A stretch of DNA of 64,000 bases from Rhynochetos jubatus (GCA_027574665.1 CM050654.1:28539722-28603721), one strand, 5' to 3'. Counted from the stretch's first letter, positions 24,001-38,740 are shown. Numbers and translations: made by a program. Notes: generated by a model from the sequence alone, not told the origin.

Positions 24001-27000
24001 GGTAAGACACTTAGAAGGGCTTGTCTAGTATTAATACATTCAAGAAAATAACATTGTTTTCAATTACTTTCAAGGTTGGAGGAGAAACTTTATTACTGCC
24101 TAGTTTGCTCTCTGGTTTTTAATGCATTCTGTGTATTTTTACCCTACAATTTCTATTTGAATTATGCCATATATTTTACACAGTTTTTAGCCTTGATTCA
24201 ACGGTCACAGATAATGAAGACTACCACATCTATTAGCAGTTTCTCCTAATGGCTAATCATTTTGCTGTTAACAGTTTTTGTAACTTTATTATGATTATTT
24301 TTTGGGGTCTGTTTTAAGTTTCCAGCCATTGGCTGTAATTATCTTAAAAACTTGACCTGTCAGTTGTTGGAAAGCTGCTTCATAACACTATATTAGTTAA
24401 ATTATACTGAGAGGCTTTCTTTGTTTCTGCTGCTTCACACAATGTTGGCTTCTCCTCTAATAGCACTCACAGCTCTTCTGTAATTCTATTCCAGCCTTGA
24501 GGCCCAGTGTTGTTTCACCATAGCCCTAGGCAGGGCCACAGACCCTTCTGCTCCCCAGGGTACCTGTCATGATATCAGGCCAACCTATTTATCTGTAGCA
24601 TTATTCTGTGGGGTTGTTGTTCAGTTTGGGGTTTTTTTTTGGTTTGGTTTTTTTTTTCCCACCAAGCCTTTCTCAGTTAATTAGTTGCCTTTGGGATCCT
24701 GATAAAAGTGTTGCGCTATTTTGGGGTACACTCAGATGCTTTAATAGGTCATGTGAAAATACATGTTGGAAGAAGAAAAAAAAAAATTGTAATGAGATTC
24801 CCTTTCTCCCTAAACATAAAATAAGGGTTAGTGGCATTGGTGGAACACTCAAATTTCTGCATAAATACTAGGTTATCCCAAGGTTCTGTCACTGTCTTCC
24901 TCTCTTTTGAGCCTTCCACCACAAGTAAATTTTTATCAGATAGGATTATTTAAAAATGTAATTATTCAAACACTCACCTTAGGGTAAGCTGACCCAGTGA
25001 TTCTGTGCATTTAAAACTATTAAATCTCTGCCAACATATCCATTAGAAATGAGTGAAATAATGATGTAGATGAAGCTGAACCAAAGCACACAATTAATTA
25101 GATTTCATTTTCTGTTGTGATGGATTCCTGGAGCTCTGCGGGCACTGACCAAAGATACATTCTCTTTTCTCATGTAGGGTAATTGGATTACTAGGTAGTA
25201 TGAGTCTTTAATCTTTGCTGATAGAGTGAGATAAATGTCTGCTAAATACACTCAGCAAACAAGAGTAGCTTAAGAAAAGAAGTGACAAAAAGAGTGTTGT
25301 GAATATAGAGGCTTAAGCAATATTTCTTCTGGTGATGGATAGGAAAAAGCTGTTCTGTTGTCACTTGGCGGGTTAAACATACTGTGACAACAGGGGTAGC
25401 TGCTTCTCTGTACACTTTAATAATGTGTCCCTGTATGCACTGAATTTCGAAATGCAGTGTCTCCTCTATGTGTCGGCATAAGTATTTTGCTTTTCAGGGA
25501 ATGGGTGTCTGAAAATACTTGGAAATTTTTCTCGTTGAGGAACTCTGAAATATAGATCGGAAAAATTGAGGTGTTGGTAGTGGTTTCTAGGGCGGAAAAT
25601 GGACATCAGTTTTTCATCCTGTGATCGGGTGTGAAAATACGGTGTGTGCTTTGGTACTTTGGGGGTGGGGAGTGTGTTTGTTTTATTTTTTAAGGTATTG
25701 GAACATAAAAAGAAATATGACAAAAATAAAATTACTTTAGAATTCTGATAATTTATCCTACCAACCACCACCTTAAAAAAAACCAAAACAAAAACAAAAA
25801 CAAAAAACACAGCACCCAGTACCACTCATCTGTGACTAGAGAACTGCGTTCAAGGAAAAACAGAGCACAAAAATAGAGAGAAGATTATGGGCTGTGCTGT
25901 TTGGTGGAGGAAAATAAATAAATAGGGGCTGTGATGGTTTGAGACTGGAGGCAATTTCCTGTGGAATACCTTTCTTCCAGACCTGTAATTTATGCCCTGC
26001 TTGAATACTGAGGCAGAACCTGATCTCTTGAATACTTGAGAAGCACAGGAGGAAGCACAGATGTAATTCCCAGCTCTGGGAAACGGATACTGAGATCCGA
26101 GTGCCTCTGTAGAGTTCCAGGGCCATCCTGCATAGCCAGAGTGGGGGGCTTTCAAAGAGACAGCATGTGACTACCTTCTGTCCATCTTGCCCTAAAAGCC
26201 ACCTGAGCTGTGTGTTTAACTCACTCGTGGTGTTTGGAAAACCTGGCCCTCTAAGGAGCAGGTCTGGAGGATTAAACAACAGCTTGGACTCCAGTAAGGG
26301 GGCAGACCCCCTCCAGAAGCATCAGTGTTCTGATGGGCTGGCATGAAGGTAGCTCTGGGCTGTGAATGAGCTCAAGGAGTTGCTCATGTTCTGGGGGGTC
26401 AGATCACTGCTGATTATAAATTCAACAGGGATTATCAAATTCACTTGTTAAAGCTTGTTTAAGTTTGTTTGAACAGACATCCTGAATTTGTTCCATTTTA
26501 GGAAAGCCAACAATAAAGAGCTAAGACCCAGACCAGACTCTAGAGACCTACTTTTCTTATTTCTGGGTCATTCTGTGTCTATAGGATTCTGGGAAGCATG
26601 CAAATATATCTTGAACTGTTTCATAAATGCCAGAGAGGTCAATCTTCTTTCCTTGCTGTTTCACAAGGAAATGATTGATGTTTGGCACTTCTGTATAATA
26701 ATAAAACATTTCCAAAGTTTATGGTCAATAAATTTGTGTAATAAAAAATGCATCCCAATGCTATTATAGTTCATACTTCCACTTCAATAACTTCACAGGC
26801 TAAGATAATGTAAGTTTTGGTCATGCCTTTTTCCTTTTCAAAGAGCAAAGACTTTAAAATTTCTTTTAAGCTAGTGCATGTTAAGGTTAGTGTCTCCTTC
26901 AACGACTGATTTCTGCTGGAGTTAAAACTGATTTCACTTTGATTTTTCTATGAGTCTTTGCAAATGTAGTGTGGTCTGGGACTTTATTCTCATGTGGGTG

Positions 27001-29659
27001 GGTTTTTTTCTGGACACTTCTGAATACACCTGTACATTTTAGTGAAGGACCTGACAAAACTGGCTTTCTGATCAGGTATCTTTTCATGAAGTTTTAACAG
27101 ATATAATCTAACCCAAAGTACAGTGCAATCACTGGGTAAGTCCTGACAGCCCCTACCAATATTTGAATAAAAGCTTCAGGTAAAGAGATGTTATAAAAGC
27201 ACCGATCTTTCTTCAAGGCATAGAGTTTATAAGGTCTTCATTTTTCTTTGTTATTTTGTTTTCCTTTTTGTTTTGTTTTTCCTGGCAGTCTTTTTTTCTT
27301 TTTGATAGCGGAGAGGACTCCAGTCCTATTTCCACTGGCATGATGATGTGAATTTATGTCAAGAACTGTGCAGGGTCCTAATTTTTCATGTGAGGGATGT
27401 AAATAGAGTTCAGAGACCAGGTTAATGTGATTTTTTTTCAGTCACAGAAATCCCTAATTGTTCCAGAACCGCATTTAAGATAGCTTTAGAAATTAGCTTT
27501 AAAAGTTTTAAAGGGTCTTTGTTTTCCTTTTAAACCCTAACAGATTTTTTGAGACTTTCAGGCATGTTAGGCAATGTTTTGTCTTTGCTGTTTTCCATGC
27601 AACCATGATAATTAGGCATAAATTCTGTTGGCAGAGCATAAATAGAGAGATAGTGGCATAACCACGCTCCAGCCAGCACTGCAGAACAGGAGTAGTTATT
27701 CTATAGGTCCTGTGCCATACCTTCTAGCCTCATCTGGGGCACCTTAAGGGGTCTGCAATAGCACTCTATCTGTCTGTGTGTAGATAACTGAATTGACATG
27801 GTAATGTTTGCTTTATTTTGAAAATGTGAGGAAAGAAATAAAAAATAGTCTGGACTGATAAAGCTCTGAATTTCTCTTTATTATTCATTTAAAAATGAAC
27901 ATATTTTTGTGGTTTTTTCTTGATTTTATGACACTTTGCACCCAAAACTGAAAATTTTGATTAAAAAAAATGTTCAGAAGATGAACTAGTAGAGAAGAGA
28001 AACTACTCACCTTTTTTCATGTCCATCTTGTAAGAAATTATTCTCTGAAAATTCATTCTGAAAGGTAGATTGAGGGAATTTGTTCCCCATAGCAGATATC
28101 AGGGTTATACACTATTCTGGCATATTTTCCTGTTCGGGAATGCCTGTTTTCTGTTAGGTTTTGGAGGGTTGGCAGAGTGATGGTGGGAAGAGACAGGAAA
28201 AACTGAAAAAATTATAACTGAGACAGGTGGAAAGTGTCAGTGGTCAGGACCTCTAACTTACCTTGACAAGGGATTCATCTTGCAAGTCTGAGTTTAACCT
28301 AATTATCCAGGGTCCTCCTGAGATCAACATTTTCTAGAAAACTTCTCCTGCCATCCTAAAGAAAGTTGTCTACAAAACTGGAGGCCATGTGGAACTGACC
28401 CTAACCTATCTCTTTGCCTTCCTCTCAAGCTGACTTTCTGAGATGAAAATTTTATGACCTAAGATTTTTGCTTTCTATTTTTGATAAAACTTTAAACATT
28501 TTTCTTGAGTCTTGACAGGAGATGACATGTGTCCTCTGCTTTGTCCTCATGCTTTCTGCCTCATTTCTACCATCTTCATGTACGCTGATGTCATATGATG
28601 TAAATTTTCCTTCCTGAAAAATCTAGAATCACATTTCTAGACCTGTCCAGTCCTGCACAATAGCTCATATCTCTGACTTCTGGCTTTTTCCTTTCAATCC
28701 ATAAAAGCCAGGGCAATATTTTGTGCATTTAGGAAGTCCTTCAGCCTCACCTGCTGCTCTGGGACCCCAATTTATAATCTCTTACCAGCTGCCGTCTCTC
28801 TTCTGAACTGCCACACAACAGCCGCCTACAGGGAAAATCTATGCCTCCCAATTCATCCATGAGTGCCAGAGATTAATTTAGGCACAGAAAGCTGCTTCAT
28901 GAGGAGTCTTCAGTGTTTGTGTATAAAAATACTACAGTAGATTTGCAGCTTTTGAGGAGTGATTTTAAAAGAAGAAAACATGGCTATTGATGGGCAAAAG
29001 GAGACTGCATGGGGTAAAAAATACATGGTCACTTGTAAGCTGCAATCTGCTGAAACCCAGAGGGTTCTTTTAAGTTTGTCTTTTCTCTGATCTGTGTTTG
29101 TTTATTCCAGCAGAACATGTTTTTGTCCGGAAGATATTTTGTGCCTCGAATAAAACATACAGCTTTGCACAAAGAACTATTTTAAACGGGTATCAACTGT
29201 TTTTGAAGTCATTGTGGAGACCGAACAAATGGAAATGTGAAGATTACAGCTTTTAAGGGCAGCCTTATCTCTTTGACTGGGGAGGTCATAGTAACAATCT
29301 TTTCCTTGTAAAACTTGCATATTGCCAATGAAAGAGTTTGGGGTCTCTTTATAGCAGACAGCAAACATAACACAATTTTTACACCCCTGGACTTAAAGCT
29401 ACTCATGATCTTGTTCTGTGAACTGTTACTTTTAGGTAAAGAACTTTGGGCTTAAATTAGAATTATTTTTGTTTGTATGAGTTGTCTTTGCTTCATTTAT
29501 GTTATTATAATCAAACTGAATGTCGCTACAGAAACAGAACCATGCTGTGAGTGACACTATAATCACACAATAGGCTACACTTTCTATGCTGAAGAAGCAA
29601 GTAGGCCAAATAGACGAAAGGACAAAGAGGAGGAGTGAAGAAAAATCAGCCCCTTTGTA
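21004..29659. other. Long unique region, no gene seen
   Basis: The longest frame, 25836-26279 on the minus strand (147 codons), and its neighbour 25466-25825 (119 codons) resemble nothing known; the latter runs through the CAAAAA repeat. No LTR or CR1 fragment was recognised. The block 24980-25140 ('acaattaattagatttcat') has the texture of conserved non-coding DNA, but conservation cannot be seen from one genome. Confidence 0.5.
25774..25808. repeat. (CAAAAA)n simple repeat
   Basis: An A-rich run with C at intervals of about six, starting 'aaaaaaaacc' and ending 'caaaaaacac'. It is a simple repeat and accounts for the lysine- or valine-rich pieces of open frames crossing it. Confidence 0.85.
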
Positions 29660-29780
29660 AGTGCTGGAAACATGAAGTTCAGAGCTTGTTCAAGGTCACT
29701 CAGGAGCTGTGCACCAGAGATGAGGTTTAACCAGGCTTTCTGAATCTGAGGCCAGCATTGCAATCACTAAAATATCTCTT
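29660..29780 (+). mobile_element. MIR/CORE-SINE relic (plus)
   Basis: The order 'agcttgttcaaggtcactca', 'gagatgaggtttaaccagg', 'ctttctgaatctgaggcca', 'gcattgcaatcactaaaata' follows the MIR body ('ttgcccaaggtcacacagc', 'gagctgggattcgaacccagg', 'ctgactc', 'gctctttccac'). This is the best of the MIR-type matches in the window. Divergence is high, as expected for an element that stopped moving long before birds arose. Confidence 0.55.
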
Positions 29781-32700
29781 CATCCAGAAGTTTGCAGTCA
29801 CTTGACATTTGTGTTAACGTCTGACACTTGACTTTAGTGTTTCAGCTTTGATAAGGCCACACTGGCTCCACTTAAGATGAAAAGATTTTTAAAAAATAAA
29901 ATAAAAATAGGAGATTATTTGTTGTGAAGGTTCTTCCATGGGATGTGAAAAGAGCTCTGCCAACTCTATTTCCCTGAATTTGTACCAGAAATTATCTGAG
30001 TAAAATCTCACTATAAGTATAGAGATCAATTGATTAATATGATCAGTATTTTCTTGCACTGCCAGATGAGATGCCTCCCTTGTCTCAACTTTTCAGCATA
30101 AATAATTTATTAGGGGAATATTTGCCAACACAAATCAGGAGTTGTTCTATGCTTTTTCTAGATTAAACTTCTTTAATGGTAGAAATCAGCTGGTCTTATG
30201 CCAACACCTGGCATGTGATAAAATCATGGAGAATCAGACTAGAGAGCTTGGGACTTTGCAGCAGTTAAGAGAAAGTAACAGATCAAGGTGGGCTAATCTA
30301 ATCTGAAGGTCTGTGCTATTATTGTGATTATGATCTCCAGTAGGGTCTGAGCATTTTCAGAGAACCTGAGGACTACATGACATACAGCTTGTGCAGAGGT
30401 AACGTTACTGGATGAGGCCACCTTGAGGAAGCCAGTAACACAACTGCTTATTTCTGCAAACCACTGCCTCGGGAACACAGGAATTTTGGGGGGTTGGGAC
30501 TGATTATTAGTTATTACTGACTAGGAGGTAGGAAAGAGAACCTTTTTTGAGGCTTCTGTCAGTGCAGCTTCATGAGCTGACATACAGAGTTCTTAAACTG
30601 TAGCATTTAATCTAATGGAGGCAAACAGCTTTGCAATTTCAGTATTTTCAAGAATATCTCCTCCTCTTTTTCTCTCCTTTCACTTTTTTGTATCCAGCTG
30701 TCAATTGCCCAATAACTACTAGAAATCTTTGTTCATGATAGGTTTTAGGGAGATAGGTTCTCATAATATTAGCACTGAGTCTCCAGGTTTCTAATTTGTT
30801 ACTTGGATTTTTTTTTTTAATAGTACTTGCCTCTGTTTCTGCTCTTTTCAAATGCTCTTATTGCTGCTAATTGTCTTTTTGGATTATATTCAGAAAATTA
30901 TTATTATTATTTTTAACTATGTACTCAGTCACTTCTCTGTTTTTATAGGTGGAAGTAAAAAAGTTAGGACAAACATCTGTAAGCAAAGAATAGTTGCTAT
31001 ATACCAAAAATGGCATGAAAAAGGATGCCATTAAGAGGTCCTGTGAACAGACAGCCCCTGCCAACATACATACATGCCCAACTTAGGCACAAAGCCACAG
31101 TGAGAGGGCAGGATGTGGGGTACAGTGACCATCTGGAATGTAGAGTGCTCCCGTGTGTTTCAGAGGAGTTGTGTTTCATGTTTCTCTTGTTTTCCCATGG
31201 AATTTTCCTCATGTTATCATTTCGACACATCACGTGTATGAGTGTGACTGGTGGTCAGGGTTTGGCTTGAATAGGCCAAAGTCAGAGAAGGCAAACCGTT
31301 TATGGGACTTCAACAGTTGGGTTAGAGAATTAATTGCAATGTTTGTTTGTTTTCTTTGTTCAAGTAGAAATGTAAAACACCCTAACCCTACAGTGGGGTT
31401 AATACCAGACAGTTTTCAGAATCTAAAAATACAGAAATATGTGGCACAAAACATATTAGTAATGTTGGTGGATGTTTTTTCTACCTGAAAGGAAAAATTA
31501 AAAAGAGGAATTTTGTTAAAACCACATAATCCTATGGAAAACAGCTAAATATTTTTTTAATGTTTGAAGTCATCAAATAGAAGAGAAGGACCTGGTTTTT
31601 ACTTGAGAGGAAACATGCCAAATGAACTATGAATAAACTTGACTTTTCCATTTGGGGAGGCAGAGACAAGTTGTTTTATAAAGCACCTAAATGAGGGTTG
31701 AGTGGTTATATGACATCTAATAAATTAAAGGAGTGACAGCCTGTCTCCTGAGTGATTTCTTGCAGTCACCCCTGTTAGGATCCTAGGGGAGAAAAAAAGA
31801 TTTTGAGTCTTTCTCCTGCCTGGCATAGCAGCAAAGTATTACAACAGAACTCAGAAAAACAGCCCAGTAATATGGTAGAGCCTCCAAAAAAGAGAAATCA
31901 AACAAAAGAGGTGCTGATTCAAGGAATCTGATGGATAATGGCAAATGGTGCCTCATCACCATGTAGAGAGGACCGAGAGTTGTTAGTCTGAAAACATCCT
32001 ATGTTAACCCAGTTTGTAAGTCACTGTGCTCTCAATGAAAGACGTGGTGGGTAAGGTAGTGTTAATGTCAGATTTATGTTAACTGGCACTGAGCAAATCA
32101 GTACAAAGTAACGCTATTTGCATAGCGTAAACAGATTTCTGGCATGCTTGCTGGTTTTGATTATCCAAAATCCTGTATGCAGAGCTGTGAGTTTGCACTG
32201 CATTGTACAAACCAAAGGGTAGTTCTCCTGTGTGGAGAAAGTAACACATTTCAATAAAGCATCAGAAAGAACTTAGAGCCAATTTTCCCTGTTGTTTGGC
32301 ACAGGGGTAGGGGCTGCCCTTTACAACAGCTTGTTTCTTTCGTCTGTCTTACACGCTTGCATGTCAGCTTGTTCCTGGGGCAGTCTCTTTAACTCTGGCA
32401 GGAAAATATAAACTGAATTCTTTGTATGAAGGAGGGAGTGTGTGGGAAATCTTAGATACAACCAAAATAAAGGACTTCAAGAACCTGTTCTCAAGGAAAA
32501 AGATACATGTAAGGATGCTCAAAATGTTCCTTTCCTCACCATGTAGTTAGATCTGAAAGACTGTATGCAAATCAAGCCAGAAATATTATTTGATCCCAAC
32601 TGGACTGATTTTAAATGCTTTTTGAAATCCTAATTTGTTCTCTCATCAGTGCTTGAAATTTTCATCAGCTGTAAGCCACAGCATATTTAATACAAAGTTT

Positions 32701-33069
32701 GGAGAATTTGCATCTCTGCAGCTCTGATCTAGTCCCTTCTGTACTGTGATACTACCTGTTTTATACCTTTAATATCCAGTTGTTGGTTTAGTGTAACTGT
32801 TTCCTAGGAGAGACGTTAGTGTTCTTGGTCTCTCACCCTGTAATGGGACATGGATTGTTTACAGCTAATGAAGCTCACAATAACCCATTTTAATTTGAGG
32901 CTAATTTCCTGGCCTCAACCAAAACCTATAAACCATAAAAAGCATAAGTGGGGCCGGACTGAAGGCCTGAGGTTGTTCAGTCCTCAATTCCCTCTCCTGC
33001 CCTCATACTGCTAGAAGTTACTTCTTTTCATAATGAACCGAGGATGCGACATTCCCAGCAGGACAGGGC
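29781..33069. other. Unique DNA, nothing recognised
   Basis: No gene or repeat was identified. A short (ATT)n-like stretch, 'aaaattattattatta', lies near 30895. All open frames are chance-like. Confidence 0.5.
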
Positions 33070-33085
33070 GGGGGGGGGGGGGGGG
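33070..33085 (+). repeat. G16 homopolymer
   Basis: Sixteen uninterrupted G residues, preceded by 'cagggc'. Long G-runs are unstable in replication and prone to length errors in sequencing, so the true length may differ. Confidence 0.85.
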
Positions 33086-36000
33086 AAGCAGAAGGCATTT
33101 GCCAGCCTTTGGCTGCTGCTGCTGCACCAGGTGTGATGGGCTTCAGGCTCTGAGCAATGTCTTTGTACCCCAGAGGCAGGGCATGCCAAGCTTCATATTC
33201 CCATTTTAAGAGAGAGCAAGCTGATTTTCTCACGTTCCCAGGTGTGGAGATGTCTCCAGTTTGGGAAGTGTTTTGTTGCATCTGATCCTTTCGACATGTT
33301 TGGGGACCAGTTTCATTAAAGCAAAACGTTTATCAGTCAGAAAGATGCAGAACCACTTCACTGAAGAGCATGCTCTTTTTCTCTCTCTCTCCTACCCTGA
33401 AAGATCAGATAGTTTTGTACAGTGAACCGTTAATTTCCCATTGGAAGAACCCATCTTGCAGATCCTGAAGTTGTGCAATGTCTTTTTGTGTCAGAAAACT
33501 ACTACACAGATTCCTCTTTAGGTAAGAAAAGTAAGGGGTTTGGGGCAGGGAACAACCTCTTGCTGTTTGCTACAACTTCACTCCAAACACTACAGAATCT
33601 TTAACACTTTATTTCTAGACTGCATGATTTGTGGTTTCTGCACCACAGAATGGAAGACTGATTTTCTTGCTGCTGCTCCCAAACCTATCAGAATTAATAA
33701 TCCAAATAATAAATCTAAAAAGGACTCTTCAACCCCCTCCCTTACAAGAATAGCCTCTGTATGTTTTGTTTTGGTTAAGATAATATTTCTGTTTTGTTTA
33801 ATTCAGAAGCATTTATTTTTCCTTCCATCATTCATTTTGCTGCATTAAGTTAGTGGTTCTGTGGGGATTCAGGTGATTAATGACTAATTCCCATCCTATG
33901 CATGCTCAAGAGGAACTTGCTCTCACAGTACTTCCCTTCAAAGTAATATAATCTTAAAAGAGGGGGGAGTTTAGGGGAGTAAAGTTTTAATGTGAAAACA
34001 AAAAACCTTCAATGGAACCTCAATGGAAAAATGGGTTGTGCTGAAAATATTTGTATTTCAGTAGCTTCCTGGATGTGAGAGCACTTCTGAACTGGATGAC
34101 GGTATTCGTGCATCTGCTTTTGACAGCTGCCATAGCTGAAGATGTTAGTCACTGACTGGTTGGTGTCATGACCCACTTAGAGGTTAAACCTCTACTGGCT
34201 TAACTGTCTGGCTGAATTCTCGCCAGCTTAGTTCAGTTTCCTTCTCAGAGAGCTAGAAAAGGATGGCTAAACACACAATCATGTTCTTTACTTCCTGGAG
34301 AGGAAACAGAAGCAGGGACAGCAAGTGCATTGCTAGGTGATGCTACAGATTGGTGGCAGAGTTCAGAGTTGGTCCCAAATCCAATTGTCTTAGTCCTTTG
34401 TATTCACACTTGTGGTACATGCATCCCACTCCTGGTCTGAGATTCTCCAGAATAGCCCAGAAATGCTCCCCGAACTGGTAAATGTCTCCTCTGAGACATC
34501 AAAAACCAAGAAATGAGCAGTTGAATCTCAGTGATGACTGAAGACCTCCAAAACCTCATCCCATGCTTGGAAGTGTCAACACTTCTGAGTGTGTCTGTCT
34601 TCTCAGGAAGGAAGATGTGATCTTTGTAAATGAAGCAAACCTGAAAGTCTGTGGTAAAATTTTATCAGGTCTTGGGGTAAAGGCTGATCTGTGAGGGGGA
34701 GCCAAGCCTTATTCTGCAGCGTCACCACACTTCTTTTACTTGCAATACTTTAAAGAGTTGTATGATGTTAATGTACCGTTAATAATAATACAGAATTCAA
34801 CAAAATACCTCAGGCATTTTGGAAGCTGTCCTATTTTTCAAGGAATTAACTATTTAAATTAGTATGTCAGCAAGTGAGTTGAAATGCAGACAGGTATTGA
34901 AGACACCAAGTCTGAATTTCATTGTTTCACACATCACAACAGCCATAGGCATCTGACAAAGGACACCAACAAACTGACCTTCTCTAGTTACTTCCTTATG
35001 CTTCCTCTGAGGTTGCCACAGTCTTTTAATAGGTATTTGAATGCAATCATAGATTCTTTGGGGTTTTTTTAACTTGTTGGAGATGAACCAGAGACAGGAT
35101 TCAATTGCTAAATCAATTAGAAAGAAAACTACACGTGCTCTTGTAATGCTGTTTGCAGGAAGACACATTTCCTGATAAATCAGATCCTCTGACATGTTGT
35201 TAATGAGAAATTAAGAACTGTGTTGTACTCTCTGCCTGGGTCTGACTGACCTAAATGTCTGTCGTCTTTGAGTACAAAATATATTGGAGGGAAAAAGAAA
35301 GGAATAATAATTCCTAGTGCAAGGAAACTATGTAGAAGTGTTTTTCTACTGTGTGTATTTAGGTATCAGTCTAGACACAGGTTGTTAATATACTGATAGG
35401 ACTTTCATTTTCCATCATCAAGGTGCATATAAAAAATCTCTCATTATTAGTAACTAAAGCATCTTGTCAAAATGTTGTGATGTAAACTCGTGAAGTAAGA
35501 TAACAGAATGAGTATGTATCATCTTACCAATAAATTAGCAGAAAGAAGAGCTGCAACATGAGGTCAATCTCCAAATATAGCATACCTATTTTGGACTGTC
35601 ATCTTCTCTCAGATTTTGACCATGTGTCTGTGAGTTGCTATGTCAATGAAGTTTTAGTTAGCTGTGTTGGATGGGCTGATGTAGGAGTTGCCAAGTACGA
35701 TCAGCCTTTTTGCTCAGACACCTGAAGTAGTATCATAACATTCCTGTCCAGTTGATACTACCCATTTTTCTTCTGCTGCTCCCTCTATACTCCTGAATAT
35801 ATATAATTTGCAGTATTTAAAGACCTGGCCATCACTTTGCTGAACTCACTTGTGAAATCTCCACTGATGTCAAAGGTATCAAGTAAAACTCCAAATAATT
35901 CCATGTTTTACAATAAATCACCCAAGCAGTTTTCTCAGGGGCTGGTGGAAGGTATTCCCTAGAGTCAAAACAAGGTCCTACCAATCCTCACCTCTCCAGC

Positions 36001-38740
36001 TATAAGCCCTTTGGCTCTTATATATTGTCTGCTCATCATATTCACCTGCAATCAAAGATTTAACATTTAGTGTTTCACAGGAAAACCTGCTTCCTTCTCT
36101 GCCATGGGGAAGGTTAGATGGTGATCTCTTGTATCTTTTTTTCATTTTTATTTACTGGTTTACATCCTCCCTCACCAATGAAGCCCTTTGTATAATAACA
36201 AGGCACTGCTTTCAATAAAGTAAGTTGGTTGCAGGCCATTGGAAATGGTGTATGGTCACAAAAAGCATAATGTTATACAAAGCAAAGCACCAGAGAAAAA
36301 AAAATCTTATCAAAGAAGAGGCAAAGCAAAGCAAATCAGAATGTGTGTTAAAGATAAATCTTATGTCATGACCTTAAAAAAACACCAGCTGGGATTCTAC
36401 TGTTGAGAATAGCCCTTGGAAATGATTTTTCAAAGGTTAGCTGCATGTGGAAAAGGAACAAAATAAAGTTTGATCACCCAGGGATTCGCAAATACATTTG
36501 TGGGGGCCACCAGAAGGCCCTGCACAGATGACCTGAACAGAGGAAGAAATAGTTCAGCTTTCCAACCAAGCAAGGGGGGAGTGAACATTCTGTAAGCATT
36601 TGAATATCAAAAGAGGCCTTTTAAAAACAAAAGCCCTACTTCACAGGAAGCCAATTTAATGAACACACACCAGAAAAAATAAATTACAGGGCTGGAATAC
36701 ATTCCTTGGTGAGATCACACCATTTTGAAGCCTGTCATCTTCCACAGACTTTTCTGTGTAGGTCAAGGAGCAAGCTCTGATCCCAAACCTCATGTTATGA
36801 TTAGGAGGGAAAGAGAAAGAAGCTTAGGTTCAGAAAGGACCTGGATTAATGCGTAACATTTGAGACTGCACCTGGAGCCAGCTGCTGCTAGAAAAACAGT
36901 AGACACTTGGCATGCAGTAATCCTTTCAGCAGGTTTAATGAAGCTTTGTCTCACACATAATCCCTCCTGGCTTATAATTTCATATTATTCTATGTCCTTG
37001 CTGAATTGCTTACTGCTGATGAGACAGAACTATTACAATAGTTAAAGCTGTGTTGCAGTTTGCACTTGGTTTTTGATGTGTCTTTTCAGGTGACAATCTT
37101 ATGGATAGGCAACTTGAGTGCAACAGTTTCAGTTAGGTGAAGGGGAAATTACGTTCCCATCAGTTCTGCACCACATAGTCCTATGCACCAAAAACTTCCA
37201 TTTGCCTCCAATAAATTAAATGCAAAAGCGTGAGGAAAAAAACAGACCTTATTGTTTTCATCTTTTTTCTTTTCTCCTTTCCAGGATTCCTTTCAAAGTA
37301 GTAGGACCATTTTCAATTTCTTGGAGTTTCACTTTGTAAAAGAGAACTTCAATGAAACACTGGTGCCCATATCTACCCTGTGCAAGGTTTCTGCATACCT
37401 TACTGGCAGAAACAAGGAAAACACTCCTTTTTTTTAACGTCAAAAGTACAAATGGGTTCGCTGAAGGGTTAGACAAATTCATGTCCCTTAACAGTAGCCT
37501 GGTTGTAACTTCCAGCTCCAGATGTCTCTGTACCACTAATTACAATAAATCAGGAAACTGTACTGAGGAGAAAAAAAAATGCTCTCTATATCTTCTCATT
37601 ATTATATTCTTCAATTAGCTTTAGACCATCACTGGTACTGGGAGGCTGAGCTAGATGAGCTCAGGTCCACCCTAGTGCGATGCATATGTCCACCATCCAT
37701 GTAAAACCTTTACAAAATATGATCTGGGTTTGATATAGAGAATCTGACACAGGCAGGAACAATGCAACTAAGCAGGAAATATAGGAGCAGAATCACAAGT
37801 ATGATGGGAGATAAAGTTGGAGAAGAATTATGATGGATCCACTGATGGCAATGAAACTGTGCTGATTTACACCAACTGTAGGCTTTACTAAGGTAACAGT
37901 ATAAAAGGATCACTGGGAGTATAGCAAATGTGTCTTTCTAGGCACAAGGGATTACAGCCAGCTATGGCTGCCAGCTGCCTGTGGTTACACCAGGTTTAAT
38001 TTGGCACAATAGTGATGTAGCAAATGATTTATGTTGGCTTTGTAGGCAACTGACAGCAGAGATCTCCCAATAAAACTGTATTGGTAAGGGTACAGGAAGA
38101 GAAGGGAGTGACATCTCAGGTGGTAGAACCACCCCAATGTATACACTGATATTAGTGTTGTCTCTGTCCATCTGTGTGTGCAAAGGACACAGAAGAAATG
38201 CTTGACCAGAGCCATAAAGATCCTCAGATCAGGGGTGGGCAGGTTATTTTGTCTTATGATCATCTGTTCACCTATGCAGGGTGTTGGAAGGGATAAATAT
38301 CCAGGGATCATCAGGCAGGGATGTTGTTCCTACATAGGCCACTGGATTTGTCAGAGTGGTCAGTGTGTTTCCAGTCTGGCACCTCTTTTCCTGTAACTCT
38401 AGTGGGAATGGCTTTGTCCTTAGTTTAGCTGCTTGAGAAGAGAAGGTGGGGAAAATGCATTGCTCTAAGAAAAACCACTGCAAACTGACATTGCTGTGGT
38501 TTCCCCTGGTGTGTTTGGAAATGAACAACCAGAGCTGAGCTGTTTGGTCATACTATCTGATTTGACATCATGGGGAGGTGTAACAACCTGGGCAAATCCA
38601 GAGAAGCGTTTCTGGTCCATCAGAAAATAATGGAAATATAATGTGTCTCAAGTATTGTGAAGGGGTGAGCAACCTGTGCATCCCTGAAAAAGAGTATGTA
38701 CAACATAACAGTAATTTATATTGATCTGAAAAAGCATGTG
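33086..38740. other. Unique DNA with one MIR relic
   Basis: No gene was recognised. 33495-33521 is flanked by 'tttttgtgtcag' and 'gtaaga', an arrangement that could be a 27-base microexon but is equally possible by chance. 'gggaggctgagctagatgag' near 37640 faintly recalls an old CR1 tail. Other sequence appears unique. Confidence 0.5.
34300..34405 (+). mobile_element. MIR/CORE-SINE relic (plus)
   Basis: 'gaggaaacagaagcaggga', 'ttggtggcagagttcagagt' and 'tggtcccaaatccaattgtc' fall in the order of the MIR motifs 'gaaactgaggc', 'agtggcagagctgggat' and 'gaacccaggtctg'. The sequence is highly diverged and was recognised by motif order rather than identity. Confidence 0.45.

Noticed and set aside
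25836-26279. 147-codon minus-strand open frame outside repeats
   Set aside because: No domain, motif or family resemblance; an overlapping frame in another phase is also long, which fits locally low stop density rather than coding.
37635-37685. 'gggaggctgagctagatgag' as an old CR1 tail
   Set aside because: Only about 25 bases resemble CR1 and neither the preceding nor the terminal motifs are present.
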